Source: Saccharum officinarum
Lineage: Eukaryota > Streptophyta > Magnoliopsida > Poales > Poaceae
DNA: 64,000 bases
Direction: 5' to 3'
Assembly: GCA_020631735.1 (NCBI GenBank)
Contig: CM036158.1
Location: forward strand, 78,793,447 to 78,857,446
The notes beneath the pieces are model-generated. The model saw nothing but the letters and a program-made list of their open reading frames with translations, had not been told where the DNA came from and did no database searches. The position numbers were made by a program, and so were the translations under genes. Shown here one piece after another: positions 35,248-46,514 of the stretch (position 1 is the stretch's first letter; each line of letters begins with the position of its first letter).

Positions 35248-36752
35248 TGTGGGTTCTATAAAATTCCTGTAACGTAAATGCACAACAACTATATATATAG
35301 TGATTTGTAAAATAAGGGTTATGCACTGGGGCTTACCTTGGGCATGTGGTGCAGCAGCAAAGTTAGTGGCCAGTGGCTCTGGGACCCCTCCTGCACGAGA
35401 ACCTCCTCCTCGTACTCCTCCACGATCTCCTCGTAGTCCTGTTCCTCGCGGCCACGTAGTCAACTATCTTGTGATCTACATGCATGAATTGATGACATGA
35501 CTTAATGCAAAGACAACAACAGCTCTTAAAAATACACAACTACTAAGCTAATTAATTAACTCTAATGATTAACATGCTAAGCTATCCATTACTTCTACTA
35601 AGAAGAACTAGCTAGCCTAATATTTTCTACTAACTAAAATATATTTCATGATAAATAGATAAATTTAGTTGAACTCTAGAGACGAAGAAAATGACATGGA
35701 CAGACAATTCTTGTTTTTTAATGAATTTAGGAAGAAGAATCAACGGAATTGGAGTTCGTATAGTGGAGATATTGGTTGCGCAAAGTAGCTGTTAATAATC
35801 TCTAAAAAAAGCAAAGGAACTTAATTGGCTCATGGCTTTCTCCCGTGACTCGCTCATGAATGAGGTATTTAATCAAAGGAATAATGAAGACGGATGGCGC
35901 TGCTAGGGAGAAACAGAGGAAGTACAAGAGGAACTCACGAGATACTTATCGCAGTCCACTGATGCTTCGATAGACGCAGCTTACATGGACAAGAACAGAG
36001 AAACTTGATTAGGGAGAAAGAGGTGGACAACAAGTTTGGCGAGCTCGCGATCGCGAGACGTCTCCTTTTAAGGACGAGAGACGCAGGGATGCTCGCGCTG
36101 GAAAAGAGACCGACGTGCGCGACCAGCGTGAATCAGACTCGCAGCATACAGGTGACAGACTTTTGCTCTGGCGAACAAAAACTTCCACGCGAACAGTATT
36201 TTTCACGTGCTACAGTGTTTCTGCGCGTGCTACAGTGAATTCTTCGCTGGTGCAGTGGTTTCTGCGCTGCTATAGTGAACTCTGCGATGCTACAGTGCAC
36301 TCTGCGATGCTACAGTGCCCCCTGCAGTGACATCGCGTGCTCTCTGGTTTCCTTTCGCAGAGGCAGCGCGCCTGTGGGCTGGGCAACGTTGATTTTTGCA
36401 AAGCACGACGGCTAATTAAGTATTAACTAACACGTAAGTTGTGTGTGGTGTCCGCTGCTGCCGCGGTCGGTTGTTGCCGTGTGCGTGCTGCGCGGAATGC
36501 CTTGCGAGTGTGCTGTGAGTGCGATCAGGGAATTTTAGAAAGAAAATGAATTGCTAGCGCTGGAGTTGGATCAAGATGACAATAGTTAGTTGAACTGTGC
36601 TGAGGAATATTTAGACAAGGAATTAATTTAGAGCTCAAATTGAGAATTAGCGCAACAAAATTTAATTTCTCATTTTGCCATAAAACAATAATAACATGCT
36701 CATGACATGGTTTAGTGATTTGTTTAACGCGCGTAACACCGAGGGTGTTACA
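33951..36752 (-). repeat. 5' LTR of the gypsy element
   Basis: 2802 bp, the pair of 26031-28817. Its (AT)n run (35168-35244) is about 77 bp against about 49 bp in the partner, which explains much of the length difference. It should carry the element's promoter. Confidence 0.95.
35168..35244. repeat. (AT)n microsatellite, 5' LTR copy
   Basis: Pure AT dinucleotide repeat, about 28 bases longer than its LTR partner. Confidence 0.95.
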
Positions 36753-36757
36753 TCTCT

Positions 36758-37170
36758 CCTCCAAAAAGTCAAACAATTTGAAATTCAACCAAACCTATAA
36801 AAAATATTAACATTTATGATACCAATTAAATATCATTGACTGATATATTTTTATAATAAATCTATCTATTTGAGACTTAAATGCTGATATTTTTCATAGA
36901 CTTAGTTTAATTTAAGAAAATCTTGACTATAATTGCATTTTTTTTGTCGGAAGGAGTAAATGCTTAAATATTGGTCTAGTATGTCTTTCGGTGCCTCACC
37001 CTCCTCCACCCTATCCCCTATAAATATTTCATCTAGCCAACTATGAATATATGCTTAGGTGGGGCAACAATTAATTTGCCAAAATAATAGTCATGATTTC
37101 AACTTGAGGCGGTCATGATACCAAGCCTATGTATGTTTCAATAAATTCAACCCAAGTTTATGCTAAGCAA
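36758..37170. other. Intergenic AT-rich DNA
   Basis: No gene or transposon end recognised. Confidence 0.45.
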
Positions 37171-37650
37171 AAAGTCTACTTGACCCGGGGTTGTCTACTT
37201 TACCCCCAAACAATGAAACGATCTAATTTACCCCTAAACTTTACAAAACCGGTCAAATCACTCCCTTGAGCGGTTTGGGCGGTGGTTTTGCTACAGTAAC
37301 AACGGTTTTGCTGTAAATTTTGAAAACGTCTACAGTAACAAAGTTTTTGCTGTAAATTTTGATCTATTTTTTCTGTAATTAATTTGAAAAATTTATACAA
37401 CAAAAACTTTGTACTAAAGCATACTATATTATATGTTCACTGTATAGATCTACTCATGTGGAGTCCAACAAAATTGGATTATATGTTACTGTAGCAACGC
37501 CGCTGTTACTGTAGCAAACCGCCGCCCCAAACCGCTCGCGGGTGATTTGGCCGGTTTTGCAAATTCAGAGGGTAAATTAGACTGTTTCGTAGTTTGAGAG
37601 GTAAAGTAGACCACCCCCAATAGTTAGGGGTCAATTAGACTTTTTTTCCG
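37171..37650. mobile_element. Inverted-repeat DNA element (GTCTACTTGACCCC family)
   Basis: The left end reads AAAGTCTACTTGACCCGGGG and GTCTACTTTACCCC. The right end inverted reads AAAGTCTAATTGACCCCTAA and GTCTACTTTACC. Both halves also carry CGGTTTGGGCGGTGG or its complement and CTACAGTAACA motifs. About 480 bp, non-coding. A second copy enters the window at 63566. The duplication was not resolved. Confidence 0.7.
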
Positions 37651-37870
37651 TTATGCAATATAAAGATCTTGTCCAAGTGAAGCAGAGTGCTGCCAAAGGT
37701 GATCGGAAATGGTGTGTATTCACAAGTTGTGGCCGATCCTTTGACCTCGTGTAGTGGTTGTGACTTGTGAGAGCCCTGCCCTTGAGAGGTGACTCGAGGT
37801 AAGGTATAAATCTCCTCATCGTCACTCTCAATAAGGTCCCCCCGCTACTGGAGAACGAACCTTCGGTTCA

Positions 37871-39423
37871 GCATATTAGTCCCCGCTATAGGAGAAAATG
37901 AAATTTTGCCCTCGTCACCGACGGGCTTCGCTAGAATGCCATCAATTCTGTGGGCTTCACTAGAATGCCATCGCGAAACAAGTGCCTCATGCTACAATGC
38001 CATTTTATGATTTTAGATAATTATAAATTTTCTCAGCACAACTGTTCAGCTTTTGTGACTGGTTTACCCCTGCTACCTTTTTACCTTATCCCCTCCTGTC
38101 ATCTCCTCACGGACAGACAACAGCTCGTCTTTCCCCAAACCCGCCCGACGGGGCTCCGCACGGGAGCCGCCCGACGCCGATGGCCGCCGTCCCTGGGGCC
38201 ACTCCTCCCCAAGCCTCCCCGCTGCCTTCTGCTCGCGTCCAGGTTCGCGGGCGACTGGATCTGGTAGCCGAGCAGCACCACACCGTGCTCGGCGTCGGCG
38301 AGTGCATCCATGGCCGCGATGAGGTGCGGCACAGACTCCTGGGCGTAGACCACATCTGCGGCGACGACGAGGTCGAAGCAGCGCGGGGTGGCTAGCGTGG
38401 CGAGATGCGCGGGGTAGTTCCAGTGGAGCTGGGCGAGGGGCGGCGCGCGGGGCGGGTGTGGACGCAGCACGACAGCGATGTCGGTGAGGACGAGTGCTGG
38501 GTTCCGAGGAAGGGGAGTGCTGGGTTCCGAGGAAGCAGAGCACGTCCTCTTTCACGCACGAACAAGAGCGAGATCTCGACGACAGCGGCCGAAAGCCAGC
38601 TCGCCTCCGCCTGCGCTACTCCGAGCGGCCCCGCGGTCGGCCCGACGCTCTCCCGCCGCCGAGGGCGTCACTACGCCAGCCCGCCGCGGCACCAGGTCCA
38701 ACGCTAGACCGCGGCGCCCGCCAGCTAGCGAACCGCTGCTCCTGCCCGCCGCGGTTCGGCTGCTCTTCCCCAGGCCGCAGGCTACCAAAACGCGAGGTCG
38801 CCACCACAGCACACGCCAGCCTGCACCAGCCCTTTCTCTGTATCCACTTGGCCGGCGGCAACGCAGCACGGGCGGGTGTCGGGTGCCCGCGGCCACACGG
38901 CTGGCTGCCGCGGCCAGGCTTGCTGGCTTCGGGCGGCTATGGAGGTGGGCTGGCATCCGCCGCCGCCGGGTGCCCGCGGCCGCGCGGAGGCAGCACTCGA
39001 CGAACTGACGAGAAGAGGACCAGGGACGAGCGAGCCGGCGAGCCTGGACGCAAGCAGGAGGCGGCAGGGTGGCTTGGGGAGGAGCGGGCTTTGGGGCGGC
39101 GGCCGCCGGCGTCGAGCGAGCTCCCTCGCGGAGCTCCGTCGGGCGGGGTTGGAGAGCTCCGTCCGTGAGGAGAGGAGAGAGAGAGAGGAGGGATAAGGTA
39201 AAAAGGAGGCAGGGGCAAAACGGTCACAAAAGTTGAACATTTGGGCTGAGAAACTTTTGAAATTATCTAAAATCGCAAAATGGCATTATAGCGTGAGACA
39301 CTCCTTTCGTGAAGGCATTTCAACGAAACCCACTGACTTGATGGCGTTGTAGCGAAGCCCACGTGTGATGAGGGCAAAATTTTTATTTTCTCCCGCTATA
39401 GTGGGCCTAGGACTAATGTGAGC
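37871..39423. mobile_element. Pack-MULE-like element with about 380-bp terminal inverted repeats
   Basis: The left arm (about 37874-38252) and right arm (about 39043-39420) are inverted matches over almost their whole length. Paired landmarks are GGGCTTCGCTAGAATGCCATC with its inverted GGGCTTCGCTACAACGCCATC, TGATTTTAGATAATT with CGATTTTAGATAATT, CTTTTTACCTTATCCC, and GCGTCCAGG at the inner edge. Such long arms are typical of Mutator-like elements. The 790-bp core is GC-rich and contains a host methyltransferase fragment. No transposase. Target duplication not resolved. Confidence 0.75.
38215..38470 (-). pseudogene. Captured METTL21-type methyltransferase fragment
   Basis: The minus strand encodes LHWNYPAHLATLATPRCFDL followed by VVAADVVYAQESVPHLIAAM, ending around VVLLGYQIQSP. 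D-[LV]-V-[VLI]-A-A-D-V-V-Y is a hallmark of the METTL21/FAM86 protein-lysine methyltransferase group, and the N-W-x4-HL context also fits. Only about 85 residues are present, with no SAM-binding N-terminal half. Downstream the frame runs into the transposon arm. It lies between the arms of the Pack-MULE-like element, so it is read as a captured gene piece. Confidence 0.65.
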
Positions 39424-39665
39424 ATTAGTCTCAGGTCCAAGTTTTATAAACGTCGAAAGACGTTTAGTTCCGGTTGGTAACATCAACCCAGACTAAAGGG
39501 TCTACATTAGTCGCGGTTAGTGTTACCAACCCAGACTAAAGAGTCTTGAGACATTAGTACCGGTTCATACCATCAACCGAAACTAATGTAGACCATTTAG
39601 TCCCATTGGTAACATCAACTCAGACTAAAGGGTCATCTACAGTCATTATTACGAGTTCGGTATAG
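39424..39665. repeat. Cluster of TTTAGTCCCGGTTGGT-like inverted repeats
   Basis: Alternating motifs such as GTTTAGTTCCGGTTGGTAAC and GTTACCAACCCAGACTAAAG recur four or five times. This is a common grass DNA-element subterminal pattern. Parent element boundaries not found; its left part may flank the Pack-MULE-like element. Confidence 0.5.
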
Positions 39666-40090
39666 TCATATTCATCAAGCTTAGGCCTGTTCACAGCTTA
39701 GCTTCACTATTAAAGTTGTTTTGTTGGAAAATAGTTTTAGAAGTAGTTTTTCTGGATTGTGTGGAATGTCGTTTTACTCGTGCATTTCATTTGTTCAAAA
39801 GCCATTTTTTAAACTTTCAAAAGCTGGCTTTTTACAAGCAGCCCACGACGACGCGCAGCTTTTGAAAAGCTAAGGCCTAAACAAAGAGGTTGTAAACCCA
39901 TTCTACAACCGTCAAGATGGCTGAATGCTGAATGCGCTAGCTCTACAGTACTAATGCACTGCCCCATCAATTAATCTTGCAGGGCTTGCAGCAACCTACC
40001 GTCTCGGTTTATACCGGGAACGAAAGCAGTATTATTGCTAACAGCTTGTAGAGTATTTATATGAACAAGCTAACTACAACAGCAGACTAC
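39666..40090. other. Intergenic
   Basis: 39678-39890 starts GGCCTGTTCACAGCTTAGCTT and ends GAAAAGCTAAGGCCTAAAC, possibly a worn MITE. No gene. Confidence 0.4.
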
Positions 40091-40335
40091 GGCTGTGTTT
40101 ACTTCCTTAAAAAAAAAAGTACTGTGCAAACAAAAGATTCTCCGTCACATCAAACTTGCGATACATGCATGGAGTACTAAATGTAGATGAAATCAAAAAC
40201 TAATTGTACAGCTTGGTTGTACTTTGCAAGACGAACGTTTTGAACCTAATTAGTCAACGGTTGGACACTATTTACCAAATAAAGCCAAAACGTGCTACAA
40301 TACTTTTTTACACCTTTTCGCGGAACTAAACCCAC
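40091..40335. mobile_element. MITE of the GTTTAGTTCC family, 3' of the sugar transporter
   Basis: GTGTTTACTTCC at the left, GGAACTAAACCC at the right, with body motifs GTCACATCAAACTTGCG, GCATGGAGTACTAAATGTAG and CAAGACGAACGTTTTGAACC. It lies less than 100 bases from the stop codon of the transporter, so it may fall in its 3' UTR. Confidence 0.75.
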
Positions 40336-40410
40336 CTACAAAAGGATACCAGAAGTTCCTTCAGTTCATTGAAACTAGGGACGAAAGAACATGGCGTCTG
40401 GATCAGTCAA

Positions 40411-43400
40411 CTACAGACTCGCTTCAATCTCTTCCAGGGTGAGTCCTTTTGTCTCAGGGACGATCCAGAATATAAATACAAGAGATGCCACTGCAATCAC
40501 CCCGAATCCAGAGAAGAGCGCCCCCGTTCCAATCAAATCCTACGACACCATGCATACACACAGTTATCACTTATATTGCACATGACATGAATTCATAGCA
40601 ATGCTCTTTGGCGAGAAAAACAGAAGGACAGGTAGGCTCGTACCTCCAGTGGAGAGAAAGCAAAGGTGACCAGAGCGTTGGACGCAAAATTCACAAGAAC
40701 AGCAACACCTAGTCCACGCCCTCGCAGCCTAAGCGGGAAAACCTCTGAGATCATAAGCCAGCCAATAGGACCAAATGAGAGCTGCAGAGAAAGTTCTCTT
40801 TGTCAGAGAGATTGTCACATATGAACTCACAGATTTGAAGCAGAAGCCAACTACTGAAACTTTGGTGCAAGGCAATCCATTCTACTCCTATTTCAGAAAT
40901 AATAATGCCCCAGCTGACAGAAGTCACAATAATCCTCGTTGGAGTTCTCAAACAAGGTAAGATGGCTATTGTGCACAAGGGGGAGAAAGTACCTGATAAC
41001 AACCAACATATAGTAGAAGTGCTATTACAGCTACATAGGAGGCATCTTTCAGTAAAGTGTAGTAGGAGGACAACAAAAATAAGGCAACAGTCTGCACATT
41101 GTAGAATCAACAGGTGATCAGTAGCCATAGGAAAACCCATCAAGACATTTGTATTCTGCTAAAGGCTAAACAACTTGAGGCAGACTTACAATTCCACTGA
41201 CACCTCCAATAAGTAATGGTCTTCTGCCAAGTCTGTCAACCACAAGGACTGCTACTCCGGTCATGATTAGCTGCAGTATGGAAACCATAACATCATTACT
41301 AAGACCCTTGTTTAGATTGCAACTTTTTCCAATTTTGCTACTGTAGCACTTTCGTTTGTATTTGGCAATTAGTGTCCAATCATGGATTAATTAGGCTCAA
41401 AAGATTCGTCTCGTGATTTACAACCAAACTGTGCAATTAGTTATTTCTTTACCTACATTAAGTGCTCCATGCATGCGTCTAAAGATTGATGTGATGGAGA
41501 GAGAGTGTAAAAATTTGAAATTTGGAAGGAAATTAAACAAGGCTGAGTAAGAATGCATGGAACCTTGCAAAGGAAGACAGTTTGGACCGAAATAAAAAAA
41601 CCAATATGATTCCTCTCAAATGTAATTCTGTAATGTAACTATAGATTGCATTGCAAAATCCCTTTCAAGGGCGTAAAAAATCATATTAAAGTAGCAAAAT
41701 ACTCAGGTTAAATTCAATAAAGCATATGCAAAAGTATTCACATGTACCTTCAGTAGGCCAAGAAGAATTGACACACGAGTGGCATCAGATGCCCCAGGAA
41801 TCCAGCACTCTGCTTGCAAACAAATGATAGATGAGTGATACAGGAACTCATGAGAATTATGTGGGGTCTAAAAAGTACTAATTCAAGTTGCCCAGCAAGT
41901 GTGACAATAATTTCCACCCTGAAAGTTAAATTGATAATTTTGAGGCCCTGACCCCTATCTGGAGATCATCATAGCAAGTCCTAACACAAATGGGCTTCAA
42001 TTAATACCTAAACATGCTTGAACTGGATGACTCCAGACAGGAAATCAACAATACGTCAGTACCTGAAAGATCGTAGCAGCATAGTATAGCACGCTAGGTT
42101 GACCAGTGACCTACATATACAATAAGCCAGGATCAGATGAAATACCATAATATTTATTTTTCAAAAAGAACGCCCTGTGTTAGTAAAACACAGGAATATA
42201 TTCCAAATTAAAGATATCAGAGATCACCTGCTGAAAGAACACCAAACCACATCCAATTATCATTGCTTTAAGACATTTTCCTTGAAAGATCTCACCGAAG
42301 CTAGCTTGCTTCTCTTGATCAATATATGAAAGTTCCTCCAGAATCAAGTCAATCTGCTCTGAGACCAAATCAGGTGAAGCTTGACCCCTCAATCGACATA
42401 AGCACTGGGTTGCATTTTCTTTCGTCTCTGGCAGATTTCCCTTCCCTTGTATGGCACATAACAGGAGCCACCTAGGTGATGAGGGTAACCAGCACATTCC
42501 AACTCCCATTATGAGACATAATGGTGTGCTGGAGGCATACATGTAAGCCAACCAGAACCACTTCAACATAGAGATTTCCTGCCTATATAAACCAAGCTGC
42601 AAAAGTACAAGTAAATAAGAAGACCGAAAGATTGCTGAATGGGTGATAAAGAAAAAAAATAGTATAGACTTACAAGCATCCCAAGAACAATAAAGAACTC
42701 CTTTAGAGAAATGAGCATGCCTCTTATCTGACTCGGTGCTGTCTCTGCAATATACATTGGAGCAGCATGCATAGCCTGATGAAAGCAGCTTACATAAGCA
42801 TCATATCTTTGTTTTGCCCCCAAAACAAAACATAAGGCCTCATAAAGAAATGTGTGTGGTCATATGCTAGGTAATGTGCAGTGTCAACTGTGACAAGAGA
42901 TTCCATTACCAATCCAATTCCTATGCCAAATAAAAAGCGGCCAACCACCATGATAGCGAAGTTGGGTGCTACTGCTGTCAGAAGGGCTCCAATCAAATAT
43001 GAGATAGAAGCGAGGATAAGCTCTTTGCGTCGTCCTGTGCAAGGTAGTTGGGATAAATAATAATGAGATGACCAGACTAAATGCGCCATAGAGTTTTTTT
43101 TGAAAGTAATGGCAGGAGCTGCCTTTCAATAAGAAGAAAAGAGCTGGCCTAGTTTATAAGGAAACCAGGCCTGAAAACCTCACAAAAGCACAGATTAAAA
43201 CACAAAAAATACTCCCAACACTCAAACAACATATCCCTGACGACTAACATAGAGAGGTTAACACCCACACCAACGCGACGCCCACCACGCGTCCTCATTG
43301 CTGAGCTAATCAGAAGCAGCAAAAAAACAGCTCCGGCTTCCCATGGTGAACCAACAGCCAAACGCCCTGGCATCCTCCCACCATCTGATCTAAATTGCGC

Positions 43401-44553
43401 CATAGATCAGCAGTAGCATGAAAAAGAAGGGGGTTATAGTGATAGACCTAAAAAGTCTGCAATTGTATATGCCAAGACGGAGCCGATCAAAGCACCATAC
43501 AGTGAGCCACTGACCTGCATCAGACATAACGGGTGATTACATCATTCAGCAACAGGACACCAGTTAGTGAAGCCAACCTTGCTGAAATAGTTTTTGATCC
43601 AGAGTAAAGTGTTACCACAAGCCGGTTTGCACAGATGACAAATTGTACCAAGTAGTACCACTGAATGTCGATGACTGCAAAATAGATTTGACGACAGTCA
43701 AATTTAGCAATATTGACCGAACTGACGTGCAAGTCCTAATGTGGCATTTTTTAGAAGCAAGCAGGAACAAGATTAGCACTAGTGTGATACCTTGAGTGAT
43801 ATGGTTGCACGGATGTTGCCCCAATGTCATAGCCATAGAGAAGGCCTCCCAAAGCTGGAAAGAAAAACCTGGAACAGATTCAACAGACAGCGGAAGACCT
43901 TGGTAAGTAGGTAAACTGTACATGTGTGCCTAAAAGGCTGAAAGTTGTTTGTCAGGCATTGAATCTGTTAGGTGAAATGCCAAGAAGGAGCTGAAACTGT
44001 ACGAAATTTTGTGCAGTAAAAGGCAGAGCAGAGACTTTTGGGCGAGAGCTTGAGAGGAAGCTGTAATCCAACCATTCCATGGAGAGACGAGGCACAATTT
44101 CGAGAGCAAATTTTGGACACAGGCTGAATGATGGTGAGCGCAGGGTAGGAATCGTGAAAGATACTGTAGCAGGTAAAGTACAAGAGAAGAACGGAAGTGG
44201 AGAGGGGTGCTTATTAGACTCACGGGAAGACGGCGGCGGAGACGGAGTAGCACTCGGCGGAGGCGGGAGCCCTGAGCAGCAAGGGGCGCCTGCTCTCGCA
44301 GTCGTCGTCGTCGGTGTAAGCCTGAACGCCGCCGGAGGAAACGTGGATCTCCTCGTGCTCCTCTGTTCCTGCTGGCGCAAGCACATATCGAGGACGATGG
44401 GGACACGAATCGATCAGTAGAAAGAAGATGGAAAGGTGAAGACGCTAAACAGAACGAAAGCGAATAATCGAACTAGTTAATTGCTGGAGCCCAAGGCGGG
44501 AGGGCGTGCCCGTCCATCCATACCTTGTCCGCAGGAGGAGGAAGGGAGGCCAT
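40411..44553 (-). CDS. VGT/D-xylose-proton-symporter-like sugar transporter, frame-disrupted
   Basis: Twelve-helix major-facilitator sugar carrier closest to the Arabidopsis VGT1 (vacuolar glucose) and pSuT (plastid sugar) group. Exons (minus): 44553-44524, about 44371-44224, 43868-43791, 43674-43616, 43514-43448, 43034-42910, 42775-42674, 42596-42228, 42110-42063, 41809-41748, 41270-41189, 41091-40993, 40781-40644, 40539-40411. Motifs: YSVSAAVFP, FPALGGLLYGYDIGATS, GRRKELI, APMYIAETAPSQIRG, LPSSPRWLL, TGQPSVLYYA, DRLGRRPLL, VPETKGLTLEEIEASL at the end. The short N-terminus argues against the plastid form. Single-base losses break the frame in exons 3, 4 and 10, and exon 8 is scrambled for about 60 bases at its start, yet every junction from exon 2 onward keeps GT-AG. 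The exon 1-2 join is the least certain. Either a very recent pseudogene or consensus errors near the gap. Confidence 0.82.
41305..41543. mobile_element. MITE of the GTTTAG family in a transporter intron
   Basis: Begins CCTTGTTTAGATTGC and ends AAATTAAACAAGG. The interior, inverted relative to other copies, has CTCAAAAGATTCGTCTCGTG and GTGCAATTAGTTATTTC. It lies in the intron between exons 11 and 10. Confidence 0.75.
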
Positions 44554-45136
44554 TGGAGCAGGAGCTGGGCTTCGTGTTCGGTTGCGTTGAGCGTACACGT
44601 CAAGGCCTGCTGGAGGTTCTTGGTCGTCTCGTCTGGGTTCCGCCTGCGGTTTGAGGAGGAGCGGCTGCGTGTGCGTGCGTGAGTCGCGTGTGTGGGTAGT
44701 TTGGTAGTTGCGGACTGCGGCTGCCTGCCGCTGCGGAAGGGAACGAGGGAGAGATCGGTGATGCAGCCGTCCACGTTTTCAGCGATTGTGCCGTCCGTGT
44801 TGCCTCCCGGAGGCAGATTTAACTTTTTACTGTTACAGGGATTGACACATCCATTATGACTCGGTCGTTATACAAACGAGTTAGAGCACTAGCTCGGTTC
44901 GGTCGCTCGTTAGCGAGCTCGAGGTAGCTTGTTTGGCTCACGAGCCAAAGCACAAAAAACATAGTTAAAAAAGAGATTATAAATTTATAATAGCGATTGA
45001 GTAACAGACACATCACATGCATACTTAAAATAAACTAAACAAATTACTTATAAATTTAACAATGGAGAATATAATCTATCTTTGATCCATAATTTCGACA
45101 ACCAAACTAGAGTTTTGTCCAGCTAGCCCACCACGA
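44554..45136. other. Upstream region of the sugar transporter
   Basis: 5' UTR and promoter are expected near 44554-44780. 44880-44950 contains CGAGCTCGAGGTAGCTTG and TGGCTCACGAGCC, repeat-like but unassigned. The sequence stops at the gap. Confidence 0.45.
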
Positions 45137-45236
45137 NNNNNNNNNNNNNNNNNNNNNNNNNNNNNNNNNNNNNNNNNNNNNNNNNNNNNNNNNNNNNNNN
45201 NNNNNNNNNNNNNNNNNNNNNNNNNNNNNNNNNNNN
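45137..45236. other. Assembly gap of 100 N
   Basis: Exactly 100 N, the usual placeholder for a gap of unknown length. It separates the sugar transporter from retrotransposon sequence. Any frame translated through it is meaningless. Confidence 1.
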
Positions 45237-46100
45237 CAGCACGAGCGGGATCCTCTTCTTCCTTGGCAAGTGCCTCGTTAGCTGGCAGTCGGTCAAGCAG
45301 CAGGTGGTGGCCCTGTCCAGCTGCGAGGCCGAGTACATAGCGGCCTCCACCGCTTCGACTCAGGCGTTCTGGCTCGCTCGACTGCTTGGTGATCTCCTTG
45401 GCAGAGACACTAGAGCGGTGGAGCTCAGGGTGGACAGCAAGTCCGCTCTGGCCCTAGCAAAGAACCCCGTGTTCCACGAACGCAGCAAGCACATCCGGTG
45501 AAGGTACCACTTCATCCGAGGCTGTTTGGAGGAAGAGGCATCAAGGCGAGCTACATCAACACAAGGACCAGCTTGCGGACCAGCTCACCAAGCCCCTTGG
45601 GAGGATCAAGTTCCTTGAGCTCTGCTCCAGGACCGGGATGGTTCAACTCTCCCACAAGACGACGCACAAGACTTAGGGGGAGAATGATGGATAAGTCTCA
45701 TGTGTTGTTGGTCTTTGTGGGGCTGCGCTGCTCACATGGTTCTTGTGGCTGTTTTTCTGTTTTTAGGACAGCATCTTAGACTAGAGGCAGCATCTTATAG
45801 GACAGCATCTTAGATTGAGGACAGCATCTTAGCTAGGACAGCATCTTAGACTAGAGGACAGCATCTTAGCTAGGACAACACTTTAGCATCTTAGACTAGC
45901 ATCTTAGACTAGCATATTGGCATATGCTTGGCTGGCTAGCAGCCTATAAATATGTAACCATAACCCCTCAGGTTGGTATGGCATTGTATGAGTTTGTGTG
46001 AGAAATAAACCAGAAAATTGCCCCAACTCTTAGTGTCATCCTCTCTCGATGAGAGTAAGGATTCTACTGCTACCAAGAGTGAGGAATCCAGCGACTAACA
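45237..46100 (+). mobile_element. Copia fragment: RNase H end plus 3' LTR
   Basis: Starts in the copia RNase H region (SSCEAEYIAASTASTQAFWL, VDSKSALALAKNPVFHERSK) with several frame breaks after 45500. A purine tract TTAGGGGGAGAA follows, then an LTR at 45685-46100 starting TGATGGATAAGTC and ending CGACTAACA. The next five bases are CGGCG, the complement of the duplication of the copia element at 48473-57233. This segment is the start of the left arm of an inverted repeat. Confidence 0.85.
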
Positions 46101-46514
46101 CGGCGGAGCACTTGAAATCCAGCGCCGGCGCCGGCGCCTGCCCCGCGCGATTCCGCCCCATCCACACGACTCAGCTCGTCCGCGCGACTCCGTCCCGTCC
46201 GCAACTCCCGCCCCGTCCGCGATTCCCACACCGTCGCGATTGCTCCGTCCGTCGTCCGGAGAGCGAGAGGGAAACAGAGTGAGGGGAAGAGAAGAGGTCG
46301 TCCCCAATCCCCACCTGATCTGCCCCTCGCCTTCGGTGCGTCCTTTTCTCTCCTTCCTCTGTTCTGCATCTCCTTCCTCTGCTCTGCTGCGTGGACTCTG
46401 TTCTGCATCTTCTTCCTCTGCTCTGCTCCTTCTACTCTGCTGCTTGCTGGTTGCTTGCTATCTGTGGCTGCTATGGACTAGCAGCACTAGTAATTAAGTC
46501 AAGGTTAAGCTAGG
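45237..46514 (+). repeat. Left arm of a 1.28-kb inverted repeat
   Basis: Matches 48056-49339 in reverse complement: copia RNase H, LTR, then ACACGACTCAGCTCGTCCGC, GCTGCTATGGACTAGCAGC and the first 17 bases of the hAT element end. It breaks off at 46514 within AGGCG and passes directly into another copia copy. Confidence 0.8.

Larger units (their letters stand above)
26031..36752 (-). mobile_element. Complete Ty3/gypsy chromovirus-type LTR retrotransposon
   Basis: A 10.7-kb element in minus orientation, bounded by the 5-bp duplication TCTCT (26026-26030 and 36753-36757). It has two LTRs of about 2.8 kb beginning TG and ending CA, a primer site next to the right-hand (5') LTR, and a G-rich purine tract next to the left-hand (3') LTR. 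Gene order is gag, protease, reverse transcriptase, RNase H, integrase, with a chromodomain-like C-terminus, so it fits the Tekay/Del chromovirus group. The coding region is broken by many stops and at least two frameshifts. Confidence 0.95.

Noticed and set aside
38480..39196. Overlapping open frames of 100-224 residues on both strands
   Set aside because: They lie in the GC-rich core and right arm of the Pack-MULE-like element, with no recognisable similarity apart from the METTL21-type fragment to their left.
44445..44774. 110-residue frame as the transporter N-terminus
   Set aside because: MASLPPPADK ending at a GT donor (44524) and the acidic AGTEEHEEIHVSSGG exon give a better fit to the VGT-type N-terminus; the long frame is low complexity.
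45123..45350. 75-residue minus-strand frame spanning the gap
   Set aside because: It runs through the 100 N and has no meaning.
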